A DNA stretch of 64,000 nucleotides from NCBI GenBank assembly GCA_951804985.1, contig OX638133.1, positions 53,286,622 through 53,350,621 on the forward strand, read 5' to 3'. A program made the position numbers and the translations under genes. The notes below the pieces were generated by a model. That model saw nothing but the letters and a program-made list of their open reading frames with translations, had not been told where the DNA came from and ran no database searches. This DNA comes from Dryomyza anilis (Eukaryota > Arthropoda > Insecta > Diptera > Dryomyzidae). This document shows positions 1 to 10,129 of this stretch, piece by piece; position 1 is the first letter of the stretch; each line of letters begins with the position of its first letter.

Positions 1-801
1 GATTTTAATGCTAGCAAGACCCAATGTTGTCTGTTATCTCACAAAAGAATGGATTCACCCCTCCCTCCCCTCAATATGGACTCTGTGAATATTGCGCAGT
101 CAGCTGCTCTTGACGTTCTGGGTATATCAATTCAATGTGACCTCCGTTGGAATGATCACATATTTGATGTGTGTAAAGAAGCGGCCAAGTGCCTCGGTTT
201 TTTGAAACGGTGTAAGACATACTTCACTCCCGCTGACTTGCGTATTGTCCACACCACCTATATTCGGCCTAAGATGGAATACAATTCGCACATATGGGCA
301 GGGGCTTCAAAATCTTCCTTGGAGTTCCTGGATCGAATCCAACAACGTGCAATATATATAATAGGGTATGAAAATATTTCATCCTCTATTGGTTCTCTTG
401 AGCACCGACGGACCGTAGGGTGTGTAAGCCTGTTTTATAGGTATTACAATGGTAAGTGTCCGAGGGAAAAACTTGGCCTGATTCCACCAGGTCGTGTTTT
501 CTCTCGTTCTACTCGGGCGTCGAACCAAGCCAACCCCTTCGTAGTCCACTCGGTTCTAAACAGAACCACGCATTACAGAGATAATTCGTTCTTCAGTCGC
601 ACGATACGTTTGTGGAACAATCTGCCTGCGTCTGTTTTTTCCGACATTTTTAATATTGTGAAATTTAAAGCAAACATCCACCGACACTACTCCATCTTTC
701 CTCCTCCCTTTAACCTATAATCCTTTCTTACGATCAACACTGTGCATTGCACGAATAGGGGGCATCCCCTGAGCGTTGGTTAATTTGAAAAAAAAAAAAA
801 A
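1..801 (+). mobile_element. LINE alpha (CR1/Jockey-type), 5'-truncated 3' end, copy 1
   Basis: An open frame runs from base 1 to the stop at 718-720. It encodes the C-terminal part of a non-LTR reverse transcriptase, after the polymerase core: an 'LGFLKRCKTYF' segment, then 'YIRPKMEYNSHIWAG', then a tail ending in a short 3' UTR and an A-run at 788-801. The same sequence recurs at 38161-38953 with about 90% or better identity by eye, including the 3' UTR, so this is a family with at least two copies here. The 5' part lies off the window or was never copied. The protein would reverse-transcribe its own RNA at a nicked target. Assignment to the CR1/Jockey group is from general RT character, not from a tree. 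Confidence 0.85.
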
Positions 802-951
802 TCAATCTAGTATTTATTATCTTTGAAACATTAAAAGAAAAATAAGTTATACGTAAATGAAATTATACAAAAAGAAAATAAAAAAGACTTTTTTTCAATC
901 AAAGCACTTAGTTCTTTGTAACAAAAATCTTTAGTTTCATTTCTTTATTCA

Positions 952-1005
952 TATGTTCGTTATTTTATATTTCGAACGAGGTAAGTTATTGCCCCCTTTT
1001 TTATG

Positions 1006-1095
<90 letters not shown>

Positions 1096-1396
1096 TAAGA
1101 AAAATTGATAAATTAATTATTTATTTCAACTATGTATTTATACTTTGTGAGTGTGTGTGTTTTTTTTTCCTTGCAGTCCCGCACGATTCCGACTATGCTC
1201 CTTGCATGTACGAATACCTGTATGCCGACCCACAAGATGGCTCAGACTGCGATTCTGGGCCGAACTCACTTTCGTTTAGTCTTTGGGACGGTTGCGGCGC
1301 GATGCAGATGTCGAAAATCTTTAGTTTCATTTCTTTATTCGTATGTTCGTTATTTTATATTTTTTTCTATTCCAGTAAGCTAATCGCATATAAATG
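952..1396 (+). other. Candidate two-exon small ORF (unrecognised)
   Basis: The segment 1178-1310 is GC-richer than its surroundings and open. A T-rich tract ending TTGCAG precedes it, and a consensus donor GAG|GTAAGT lies at 979/980. Removing 980-1177 (198 nt) keeps one frame open from an ATG at 952 to TGA at about 1396, giving roughly 80 residues with an acidic, Tyr/Asp/Cys-rich middle (it includes 'DSDYAPCMYEYLYADPQDG') and a hydrophobic C-terminus. I do not recognise the protein. A 48-bp direct repeat (924-972 and 1314-1362) supplies both hydrophobic ends, so the frame may be an accident of duplication. It could be a real host exon or a remnant of one. Confidence 0.25.
1010..1091. repeat. 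(TA)n microsatellite, about 40 units
   Basis: Uninterrupted TA dinucleotides. It lies between a consensus splice-donor-like GAG|GTAAGT (979/980) and an acceptor-like polypyrimidine tract ending in CAG (1177). A second long TA tract sits at 5450-5524. Confidence 0.95.
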
Positions 1397-1799
1397 ATGA
1401 ATTGCATTTTTGCGCATGCGAATGTTGTATATGCTTGTTGTGGTTAACTTGTTGTTTTTCTTTTGAGATAGTGTAGTTTTTGGTGGTGGTTTACTTTTTT
1501 TTTGTGTATTTTGCCTAGCGGGTCACTGCTTCACTGAGCTAGTGCCGAGGTTTAAATTTTGCTGAATTGCATTTTTCGCTTATAACTACACATAAGCTCC
1601 TCACTTATATCTCTCCTTCACTGTAGTGTGTGCTACGCTAACATATATCTGTACTTTAAGTGCAATGATCTTTCTGTCGTTTGTTTCCATAGACTCTTGA
1701 CAATGAAATTGAAGTACTGACCTATCTCAATTATAGTGACAATGTTTAGTAATTGTTCGTTCAATTGTGTATTACTTAAGAGTTATATGCTTTTAATAA
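1397..1799. other. Unassigned AT-rich stretch
   Basis: I see no coding frame. On the minus strand a purine run at about 1808-1830 lies just beyond the integrase end of gypsy A and could be its polypurine tract. In that case part of this stretch would be the 3' LTR, but I could not match it to the candidate 5' LTR at 7785-8000. Confidence 0.3.
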
Positions 1800-1809
1800 G
1801 TTATTATGG

Positions 1810-2425
1810 AATTTTTTTCCCTCTTCCCTTGATACAGATCACTGTTGTCACAGGACTTATTATCGAAAGGACTTCGTAGGGTCCTACCCAGATTTGTGAA
1901 AATTTGTTTTTCCTATTCTGGTTTTTTAATAAAACTTTATCGCCTTCCTTAAAAACTACCGTATTTAATTTATTATCGTAACTTCATTTAGATCTTTCCT
2001 TAACTTTTTCTTCATTTTGTCTGACTATCTCATGTGTACGCTGTATTTGGTATTTTAATACCTTATTGTAATCTTCACTGTTATAAATTGGTGAATATTT
2101 TCGTTTTAGGTTGGTTGGCATGTCGAATTCAAATCCGTATGAAGTACGACAAGGCGTTTGCCCTGTTGACATATGCACTGTGTTATTGTGCACATGCATT
2201 GTCCCAGTTGGACCCATTCTCTTTTGCAAAACATCTCAAATACTCCTCTAAAGTGACTTCATTCTAACGAGCCATTCTCCTGCGGGTGATAAGGTGTTAT
2301 TTGCATTTTTTTTAATGTTTAATAACTTGCACGTGTCTGAAAATAATGTTGACACAAAATTTGAACCATTATCTGTAATTAAAATGTTCGGAATATTATA
2401 ACGCGTGATAATCTCCTCGTAAAAA
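1810..2425 (-). pseudogene. Gypsy A integrase, C-terminal half
   Basis: In minus-strand order it contains a 'LITDNGSNFV' block around the second catalytic Asp, 'ITPYHPQENGSLE' around the catalytic Glu, a block like 'MHVHNNTVHMSTGQTP', and a C-terminal 'KNKFSQIWVGPYEV' segment resembling the GPY/F module. Each matches the integrase of gypsy B (30404-31243) in the same order. Frame breaks occur near 2230-2270 and 1985. The upstream half of this integrase is in the inverted block at 5341-5695. Confidence 0.85.
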
Positions 2426-2435
2426 GGAGAATCAA

Positions 2436-3553
2436 ACTATCCGATTACCAATGAAAACGCGAGTGGACATTGAAAATATTTATTACAATCATGAAATAAA
2501 AATCATGCCGAGAACCGCAAAAATAGTAGAAATTTCACTAAAAACAAAAATTTCAATTGTATTAATAAATAAACAAGAAATTTATCCTGGAGTATATTTA
2601 GGAGAAAGCTTATCGAATGTTAACAAAAACAAAGTTTATGTCTCAGTATTAAATGCTACAGAAAAAGACATTATAATAGACATCAATTTTAAACCAAAAT
2701 TTTAATCAGTATAGGGAATCAGATACAAACAAATAAATACTATAAATTCAGTGAATATAAAAAATAGGATTAATAGATTATTAGAAAAGATTAACATCGA
2801 TGAATCTTTAAATAATGAGGAAATCACATCATTACAAAATCTTTCTATTTCATACCACGATGTTTTTCACTTAGAAGGTGACGAACTGTCATACACGCCG
2901 ATACTTAATCACGACATAACAACACAATGGAATCAACCACGAATTAAGCAATACAAACTTCCACACACACATAGGGAGGAAAATAATAGACAGGTTAGAT
3001 GCTGGCATTAGCTGCGTTTTTTCATAATTTAAATTTGAGCTGGAACAAGTTTTGTACGCAAAACAAAAACAAATTGAGCTCGATAAATCTATCTAGCTCA
3101 AATTTGATTTTGTTTTGCGTATAAAATTTGTTCCGGCTCAAATTTAAATTATGAAAAAAACGCAGCTATTATATCGCCAAGCATATCACCCTGGAATTCA
3201 CCGTTACTATTGGTACCGAAGAGGAGCGACAAAGACGGTAACAAAAAATGGAGACTTGTCATAGATTTTCGTAAATTAAATGACGTAACCATAAAACAGG
3301 TATTTCCGATTCCGCGAATAGACGAAATATTAGATTAATTAGGTCACAGTCGGTATTTTTCAACTTTAGATTTAGCAAGTGGCTATCATCAGGTCTTAGT
3401 AAAAGAAGGTGATAAAGAAAAAACTGCCTTCAGTACAGGACATGGACATTTTGAATTCAATAGGATGCCTTCCGGTTTCACAGGGGCACCAACAACTTTC
3501 CAGAGGATAATGAATCACATCTTAACAGGATTACAGGGTATCGATAGTTTTGT
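2436..3553 (+). pseudogene. Gypsy A protease end and reverse transcriptase, N-terminal part (inverted block)
   Basis: Frames 2451-2705 and 2751-3011 match the protease-RT linker of gypsy B ('IENIYYNHEIKIMPRTA', 'ISYHDVFHLEGDEL'). Downstream, stop-broken text still shows '[12 protein letters not shown]', '[25 protein letters not shown]' in pieces, and '[20 protein letters not shown]', i.e. RT motifs up to just before the catalytic YLDD. The YLDD block is missing because a mariner relic sits at 3555-4420. A hairpin MITE (3011-3166) interrupts the frame between 'ML' and 'GIISPS'. Confidence 0.85.
3011..3166. mobile_element. 156-bp hairpin MITE with TA target duplication
   Basis: The two halves are inverted repeats of each other over about 75 bp, starting GCTGCGTTTTTT and ending AAAAAACGCAGC, with only a few mismatches, so the whole element folds into one hairpin. 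It interrupts the gypsy A reverse transcriptase exactly where gypsy B is continuous. TA flanks both ends (3009-3010, 3167-3168), as expected of a Tc1/mariner-type target duplication. It has no coding capacity. Confidence 0.85.
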
Positions 3554-3554
3554 A

Positions 3555-4420
3555 AAGGGTGGCGCATCGGAGGCGTTAAAAAATAAAAAATAAATAAAAC
3601 AAAAACGGTTTTGGATATCAATGAAATTCTTTATTCCTGTAAAAGTACGTTTGATGCCATTATGTATGGAACTCGATTTCTTTTGCATGGCCACCACGGG
3701 CACGCTTGCAGAAGTCCAGACGCTGAACCCAATTTTCGACGGTTTTCAAGTATAAATCGGCCGATACTGCTGCAATTTCAAGTTCGATATTCGTGCGAAG
3801 TTCATCAATCGTCGCTGGCTTATTGGCATAGACCATAGACTTGACGTAGCCCCACAAGAAATAGTCTAACGGCGTCAAAGATAACACGTTCTTCAGACTT
3901 GGATTCCAATAAATTGATTGTGGCATTCGCTTGTGGCGCCGTCCTGTTGGAACCACATGTACTCCAAGTCCATATCATCCAATTGGGGCCAAAAATATTC
4001 GGTTATCATTGAACGGTAGCGATTCACAGTAACGTGCCGGTCGTGCTCATCACGGAAGAAGTACGGCCCAATGACGCCGCCGGCCCATAAACCGCACCAA
4101 ACCGTAATTTTTTCAGGATGCAATGATGACTCATGGAGTACGTGTGGATTGCTGTCTGACCAAAAACGCATATTTTGTTTATTGACGAAGCCATTCAGCC
4201 AGAAATGAGCCTCATCGCTGAAGATGATTTTTCGAGGAAAATCCGAATCATTTTCAAGTTCTTGCTCAGCCCAATTCTCGAACATACGACGTCAAGCGGC
4301 TTCAGTGGCATGAAATGGCAAACCTTACTGAAGAGAAATGTCAAAAGAGCGGCAAGAAATATGGCGTCGTTTGCTGTCCCTGTCGCTCTACTTTTGTAGC
4401 GTCCCTGTTGAAAAACCCTA
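3555..4420 (-). mobile_element. Tc1/mariner-superfamily relic (DD41D/'rosa'-like transposase)
   Basis: Two minus-strand frames (4285-3893 and 3956-3660) encode a transposase: 'IIFSDEAHFWLNGFVNKQN' around the first catalytic Asp, 'MWFQQDGAT' around the second, and 'LTPLDYFLWGYVKS' around the third. The segment between second and third Asp, normally about 40 residues, is largely deleted, and the N-terminal DNA-binding region is frame-shifted. Both ends lie next to TA: GTAAAGGGTGG at the left and ACCCTATATA at the right. It replaces the YLDD core of the gypsy A reverse transcriptase. The DD41D label rests on recalled motif similarity. Confidence 0.75.
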
Positions 4421-4439
4421 TATAACGAACATTAACACA

Positions 4440-5150
4440 GATAAAGTAAAGTATTACAGAAACGTCGTGAAGTTGTATATTTAGGACATAAATGTTCAGA
4501 ACTTCATGCGCTGCCAGACCCCGCTAAGGTCGAATGCGTAAAAAATATTCCAGTACCAAGAAACAGAAAGGAAGTACAAGCATTCTTGGGATTAATTAAT
4601 TATTACAGAAAGTTCATAAGCAATATGGCAAGGTTATCTTTACCAATTAATAATTTACTTGCAAAGGTTGTTAAATTTACATGGACGGACGATGCAGTCC
4701 TATCTCAAGGTGAAGTAGGAAGAGACCGACCGATCGCGTTTGCATGAAGAATTTTAAATGCAGCAGAAAACCGATATTCTATCATTGAAAAGTAATATTT
4801 AGCAAATGTTTGGGCAACAAAGAATTTTAGAGCATACCTATAATGGCGACCATTCAAAATTTTTACAGATCATCAGCCTCTAAAAGGTATTGCAAATTTA
4901 AAAGTTCAGACATCCCGCCTTGCGCGTTTCCGACACAAATTATCAGAATATGATTTTGAAATAATTTACAAACCAGGCAAAAAGAATTTAAATGCGGATG
5001 CTTTAAGCAGAATACCATATATAGACCCAGGTATTACAGACGTACAAACACGATCCAAAACTACGCAAAATATTTTAAATCAGCAAATCACAAAAACAAA
5101 ACCACAAATCAGTACACCAGTCGTAGATGAAACAATAATAGATACATAAA
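4440..5150 (+). pseudogene. Gypsy A RT C-terminus and RNase H (inverted block)
   Basis: Broken frames read 'KNIPVPRNRKEVQAFLGLI' (RT connection), 'LSQGEVGRDRPIAFA' and 'FTDHQPLKGIANLK' (RNase H), and 'YKPGKKNLNADALSRIP' at the RNase H end. Stops replace expected residues at several places, for example before 'RILNAAE' and after 'IIEK'. The order and sequence match gypsy B 29478-30120. Confidence 0.85.
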
Positions 5151-5169
5151 GGAAACGAACTCAGCTCAA

Positions 5170-5448
5170 ATATTAACTGATCCAGAAGAAATTTAAACCG
5201 TGATGAAAGATTTTCATTATTCAGCACTAGGAGGCCATCAGAACACACTTAAAACATACTTTTGGATTAAGAAACAATTTAAATGGAGGGGAATGCAGAA
5301 ACATATGAAAGAATATGTTAAAAACTGACCTAAATGCCAAATGAACAAAATTTTAAAGTTAACAAAAATGCCAATGGTTTTGACAGATACGCCAATACGT
5401 CCATTCGATAAGGTTTATATGGACTTGGTAGGAATTTTGCCCGAAACA

Positions 5449-5527
<79 letters not shown>

Positions 5528-5695
5528 CTTTTCAAGACGATTTTTCAAAATACATGTGCTGCATAGCTATCCCAGACACGGAAGCAAGCACAGTAACGAA
5601 AGCTTTTTACGAGGAGATTATCACGCGTTATAATATTCCGAAAATTTTAATTACAGATAATAGTTCAAATTTTGTGTCAAAATTGTTGTTTTTAG
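5170..5695 (+). pseudogene. Gypsy A integrase, N-terminal half, with (TA)n expansion
   Basis: The frame 5341-5700 reads through 'PMVLTDTPIRPFDKVYMDL' (first catalytic Asp) and 'ILTFQDDFSKYMCC'. Between them, where gypsy B has a short 'SENKYI' stretch, a (TA)n tract at 5450-5524 expands to a run of Tyr-Ile codons. The block stops at 'ITDNSSNFVSKL', where the inversion breakpoint joins it to minus-strand protease sequence. Confidence 0.85.
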
Positions 5696-6340
5696 TGTAA
5701 TTTCTACTATTTTTGCGGTTCTCGGCATGATTTTTATTTCATGATTGTAATAAATATTTTCTATGTCCGTTCGAGTTTTCATTGGTAATCGGATTTATCA
5801 TTGAATGTTAAGGTCTTATTAATTGCGTTTATTACGGATCTATTCCATATGTCCCGTCGTATTATTCCGTTTGCTGCTATTCCTTGTTCAAGAGATACTA
5901 CATGCATTATTAAATGTAACCACTTTATATTACTGTGTTGTATATTGGTCGTGCCTAAAGTCCTTACGGACTATTCTTGTCAAAGTCCGGTAGTTGTGTC
6001 ATTGCACTTTCTTTTATTATGCTTGCATCTGCTCCTGAGTCTACTAGTAATATGAGTTTTCCATTTTTAGCTGCCTTGTAAGGTACTTCAATGAACACAT
6101 CACTCCTTCACAATCAAACCACGGTGGATCGATTTGTGTATCAACGGTCACATATTTTTCACACTCTACACAAAACAGTGTGTTGTTCCCCGTAATACAT
6201 TCGTCTCGTGTATGTCCTTTATTTCTGGCAAAAAAAGCATGTTGGTCGTATTTTTGATCCTTCCCTTTTATTTTGTATTGATATTTTGTGATTCAGTGGG
6301 GTAGTTTGAAAATTTTTTTTTGAATACTATTCGTTGGACT
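5696..6340 (-). pseudogene. Gypsy A protease and zinc-knuckle region
   Basis: On the minus strand, broken frames carry a decayed CCHC knuckle ('RNKGHTRDEC', with the leading Cys residues damaged), then a protease segment with 'LLVDSGADASI' readable near 6020-6050, then the protease-RT linker at 5795-5696. The last hundred bases duplicate 2436-2545 in opposite orientation, marking the right inversion breakpoint. Confidence 0.7.
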
Positions 6341-6518
6341 GGTTACAGATCGTTGATCGAAACTGTATACTTTCTCGGGGAATATCGGACCCCTTTGAAT
6401 TGTTATCTGGGCCTTTAATGCTTCATCTAATAAATCATTTAAGTTTTCTGCTTTGCTAAGTAATAATTTATTGTCGGATCTTTTACACCTACTTTGAATG
6501 CTGTCAGAACTGAGTTTA

Positions 6519-7544
6519 TTAGTTCCGTATTAAAAACGTCTGTAGGTAGACGTTGTACCTTGAATCTGCTATTTCATTAGCGTTTGCCCATAATCCTTCT
6601 AATCTTCTTGCAAATGCCCTCAGACTCTCACCATCCGTCTGATATGCTTTTCTTATACTATCCTGAATCGAATCTAAAGTAGTCATTTTTAAATATGTAT
6701 TTCTTAGAACGTCAAATAACTCCTCTAAATCATTGAACTTTCTTGTGCGGACTAGATCATAAGCGTCACCAAGAAGATGCAGTTTGACACAGCTAATGAA
6801 TTCAACTTTGTTTTCTTCTTTAATTTTCAGACTTGCTAACGCACAACCGTCCATGAATCTATAAAGTTAAGTTTTAACGGATGGTGATTCCGATCCCATA
6901 AAAAATGGAACCACACTTCCTACGTATTTCGATACAGTATCTAACGACATTTCTAATGTTGTCTCCGGTGCTGTTATTTTATCAAACTTTCCTTCAATCT
7001 GTAATGCCTCCTTATGATATAATGATGTTTCGTGGGCTAGCTTAACTTCCGATTCTAAAAATCTGATTTTCGAATCTAATTCCCTTACTTTATTATTGGC
7101 TTCTAATGTTTCGAATACTAGTCTGGGCTGTTGGCTCAGTGCTCGTTCAATTGATTCGTCCGAAATATCTTTTTTTTTTAGCAAAGTTCTTAATTTTTCG
7201 TTTTCTTCCTCTATTCCACTAGCCTGATTTAACAACTCCTGCCGTTCTTCTATAATATCGTTTAATTTTTTATTTAATGCAGTAAATTCTCCTTTCCAAT
7301 CTTTTAATTCTTTTATTTTATGAGCACTTTTATGTTCCAAGAAGTATACTAATTGTTCAAAAACTACGTCAACTATTTCGACTTCGGAGTATACCCGTGT
7401 GGTACTAACTTTATTTTTTATTAATTCCAAAGTTTCTTTATTGTTAACTTCCGTACTAATTTGATTCCACAATTTCTCAGTAAACCTGCCAAGCTGTCCT
7501 AATATACTTCTATATGATACTTCCAATTCCTCAAAATTCGCCAT
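6519..7544 (-). CDS. gag: Gypsy A Gag (two frames, disrupted)
   Basis: Frame 7544-6867 (225 codons, starting ATG) is rich in Glu, Lys and Leu with heptad-like spacing, so a long coiled coil is likely over residues 75-190. Frame 6854-6519 continues with a capsid-like segment ('HLLGDAYDLVRTRKF', 'LRNTYLKMTTLDSIQ'). The same two modules appear in gypsy B Gag (25748-26071 and 26290-26538), which supports one protein broken by a stop near 6860. Gag would assemble the retrotransposon particle around element RNA. Confidence 0.75.
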
Positions 7545-7784
7545 ATATTCATTAAAATATTCAAGTAAAATTTATAAATTTGTTTAATTTCATTCCGTCT
7601 CTCATTTAATTTCACCATTTATTTACTACTTTCACTCATACTCACTAAAATTGACTCAATATTTAATTATACCTTCCTTTCCACTTCTGCGTTTCTTCAT
7701 TTATTTCTTTTTAATGATGCTTCAAATTCGTCCCTTGGTCCTTTTTGTAGATTCTTGAAAAACCGTCTTGAAAAATCGGCCAAA

Positions 7785-8000
7785 ATGTTGTGGGCTCCAG
7801 GGGTCTTTTTGTACTTGCCTTTTATTGATGAAAATGTCAGTGACAATTTCTCATCGAAGTCCACAATTGTAGTCCTAACGCAAGAATATTTTATACTTGC
7901 TTAATACTTTTATTAATTATTTTTAAGTATTTTTATAAAGCTTGAGCTTAAACTGAAAACACGTCTGCACTCTAAGGCCTCTACCCATCACCTCGGTATC
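7785..8000 (-). repeat. Putative 5' LTR of gypsy A (partial)
   Basis: Read on the minus strand this stretch ends GGAGCCCACAACA, directly followed by TTTTGGCC, which resembles an LTR end and a primer-binding site placed before the Gag leader (7784-7545). The outer boundary is lost: LINE beta sequence begins at about 8008. No matching LTR was found near 1400-1800. Confidence 0.5.
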
Positions 8001-8007
8001 GTGCGAC

Positions 8008-8900
8008 TTACTTAGTTCTTAAAACACAACTCATTTTATGTTCGCGATCACGTCTATAGATTTGATATTTGTTACTTAGTATTTCGGAATTTAATATATG
8101 TGAGCGTAACCAAGTTTCGGTAAATGGTATTATATAATGTGTGAAGTCAAAGCTGTTTAAATATAAAGATGCAAGTTTAGTATTAAGCCCACGGACATTT
8201 TGGGAATCCATGGAGATTTTCTTGCTGCAATTAGTTACTCGTTTTTTGACTGAATGGGCAAACGCGGCGGTAGGCGGGCGACATTGTCTTGTCTGTGATC
8301 GTTTTTATAGACAAATTCTCGACCAAGTGTATTTCTAGGCCAAAAAATTATTACCTTAAATGATATATTACGAGTATATGCATAGTTGAATTTAAACTTA
8401 TCAATATCAACATCACGGTTTAATTTTGATTTAATGTAGTAGTTGATGTTAGCTACATTAGTATCCGGTGCAAAACGGGATCTAAAACAGTATTTTTTTG
8501 TGGAATAATTGAATGGATCACATTTAAATTTGCTTGGCCAGGATGATTAATTTCTAAATTGTGTGTATTTTTAAATATTGTTGGTCAGTAAATGGTCCTT
8601 ACTGTCTTTAAATTTAGTTGATCAGGTAGGACCATTTCTGGCTTATCTGATAGATTTATTGAATTGTTTTTAAGCAAAAGGGGAATCCAGGTCAATTTCA
8701 ATTAAGTTTGGTGAAGTTAAAGGTATAGACGAAACACTGGGGACGGAACATGCAGGTATATAAGGCTACTGTGGCATTATTGATTATATCTTGAATGTTT
8801 GGTTTCCAAGAAAGTTTACAGTCCAGTAATCCTTTTATTGGTACTAATAAAAAAAGGTTGCAATTTAAAGTTAACATTTAGAAGTTAAAAAATTGTATTA
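8008..8900 (-). mobile_element. LINE beta, copy 1 (minus strand)
   Basis: It is the reverse complement of 39079-39990. In minus order it shows an RT-C-terminus-like piece ('LLDCKLSWKPNIQDIIK'-type, about 8870-8730), an ORF1 C-terminal part with a 'WPRNTLVREFVYKND'-type block (about 8450-8280), and the start of ORF2 (endonuclease) at 8211-8008 with 'NVRGLNTKLASLYLNSF' and 'FTETWLRSHIL'. It breaks off at 8008 against the gypsy A LTR. Many small indels make it inactive. Confidence 0.8.
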
Positions 8901-9233
8901 AAATTATTATGTCCTGAGATAATATTTTGAGTTATAGCGAAGGGTATGTTTGTACTTCATGCGCTTTCTAATTAGTTGCACGCTGTTGTGTTCGTTCATT
9001 AATGGACGAAACGTAATCTTCGCGGTAAACTAGAAGGAGAACACTGACTACAGTCAGTGTTATCAATTTGATAATCAATTTATAACATTGATGTTTTGTA
9101 GTGATCAATATCGTGAATTGTTCTTCAATTCGATAATGTTTTGAAGAACGAAATTCATCAATATGAAGAAGATTTTTGACTACTTTTATATAAATTGTAT
9201 ATGCATATATTATGCTTTAAATTTTATATTCAG
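8901..9233. other. Intron-like stretch with short hairpins upstream of the septin exon
   Basis: No coding sequence. It holds a short palindrome at about 9029-9052 (arms AACACTGACT and AGTCAGTGTT) and another imperfect one at about 9113-9155 (TTCTTCAA and TTGAAGAA). It ends in the T-rich acceptor TTTTATATTCAG. Confidence 0.5.
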
Positions 9234-9650
9234 TTGCATGGTAAATTTGACAAACTAAAAAGAGATCATACTGAAGAAAAAGGATGTCTTGAAGAATCTC
9301 GAAAAAAACTGGAAGATGAATTCGTTGAACTAAATCGTCGCAAATCACAAGCTGCAGCTTCTCACCATACACTTTCCCTGGCAAAAAGCAAAAAAAAAAA
9401 TTTACTGATATTCACACACGAGGCAACTTCAATGCGATACTGCGCTATGAATCCCAATATTTTTGAATAAAGCAAACGACGCAACTACGATGAAACATAA
9501 CCAACTATATCTTCACGTAAAATGTAAAATCTAACCTTTTAAAATTTTACTTTCTAAAAAATTCATGGCTACTAAATAAGTGACGACTTCAATTACAATA
9601 ACATTTAAGTTAATTTTTCGTGTGCAGAACCTAGACGAAATTTAATAAAG
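9234..9650 (+). CDS. Septin (Septin-2-like) terminal exon and 3' UTR
   Basis: After a clear 3' splice acceptor (AG at 9232-9233) an open frame runs to TAA at 9468-9470. Its first 55 residues form the C-terminal coiled coil of a group-II septin ('KFDKLKRDHTEEKGCLEES', 'KLEDEFVELNRRK') and end with 'SLAKSKKK', the type of tail seen in fly Septin-2. About 22 extra residues follow an A-run, so a one-base slip may have destroyed the original stop. A polyadenylation signal AATAAA lies at 9644-9649. Septins are GTP-binding filament proteins of the cell cortex and cytokinesis; the GTPase domain is not in this window, so earlier exons must lie beyond position 1 or the exon is an orphan. Confidence 0.75.
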
Positions 9651-9699
9651 TTTTAAGTAAACAAAAAAATACTTTTTTCACCATTATTATTTTTAAATC

Positions 9700-9965
9700 G
9701 ATTAAATTACCCAACACGATTTTTACCATGGACATCCCATACATCAATTCTATATAATTTGGTGCTGAGTTTCACTGCATACTCAGTTTTTTCTATTACG
9801 TAGCGTTTTTGAGAAAATTGCAATTGTATTTTTAAGCCATTCTCAATATGTATGTCTATCCCGGGATTTAGCCTAAAATCAGTCCCGAATTAATCCCGGG
9901 ATTTAAAACAGAAATTTCGGGATTTTCGGGGTTAATACTGTTAAAAGCGCTGCTATTTATAAAAT
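9700..9965. repeat. Repeat with TCCCGGGAT subterminal motifs (hAT-like end)
   Basis: At 9857-9935 there are several copies, in both orientations, of a motif close to AATCCCGGGATT. The same motif clusters at 18407-18510 and 41714-41810, where one flank is a LINE and an 8-bp direct repeat is present. Just upstream (9765-9825) is a segment similar to the arms of the inverted-repeat element at 18692-20066. I read it as a non-autonomous DNA transposon end; no transposase is visible. Confidence 0.45.
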
Positions 9966-10129
9966 TAAAATAAAAAAATCAAAGCATTTATTCACTGGTC
10001 AATGAGTAATATTAAACTAAGACACTTAACATATTTTGAATTATTCTTATTGTCATTTTATTCATTAATTTGTGTATTTCAGTTTTTTTCTAAAATAAAC
10101 TAAGTGTAAATTTGCTCTAGTATGAGTTT

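Larger units (their letters stand above)
1800..8000 (-). mobile_element. Ty3/gypsy element A, internally inverted
   Basis: Read on the minus strand, the order is LTR end (about 7785-8000), leader, Gag (7544 to about 6340), zinc knuckle and protease (about 6300-5700), then a segment in the opposite orientation (2436-5695, plus strand: end of protease, RT, RNase H, first half of integrase), then the second half of integrase on the minus strand (2425-1810). The proteins match gypsy B at 25.7-31.3 kb throughout, so A and B are one lineage. Two sequences are present twice in opposite orientation at the breakpoints: one at about 2436-2545 and 5696-5795, one at about 2330-2425 and 5605-5694. The element is dead: many stops, an inversion, and two insertions. 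Confidence 0.85.

Noticed and set aside
5330..5548. Minus-strand frame of repeated Ile-Tyr
   Set aside because: Translation of the (TA)n tract; not a gene.
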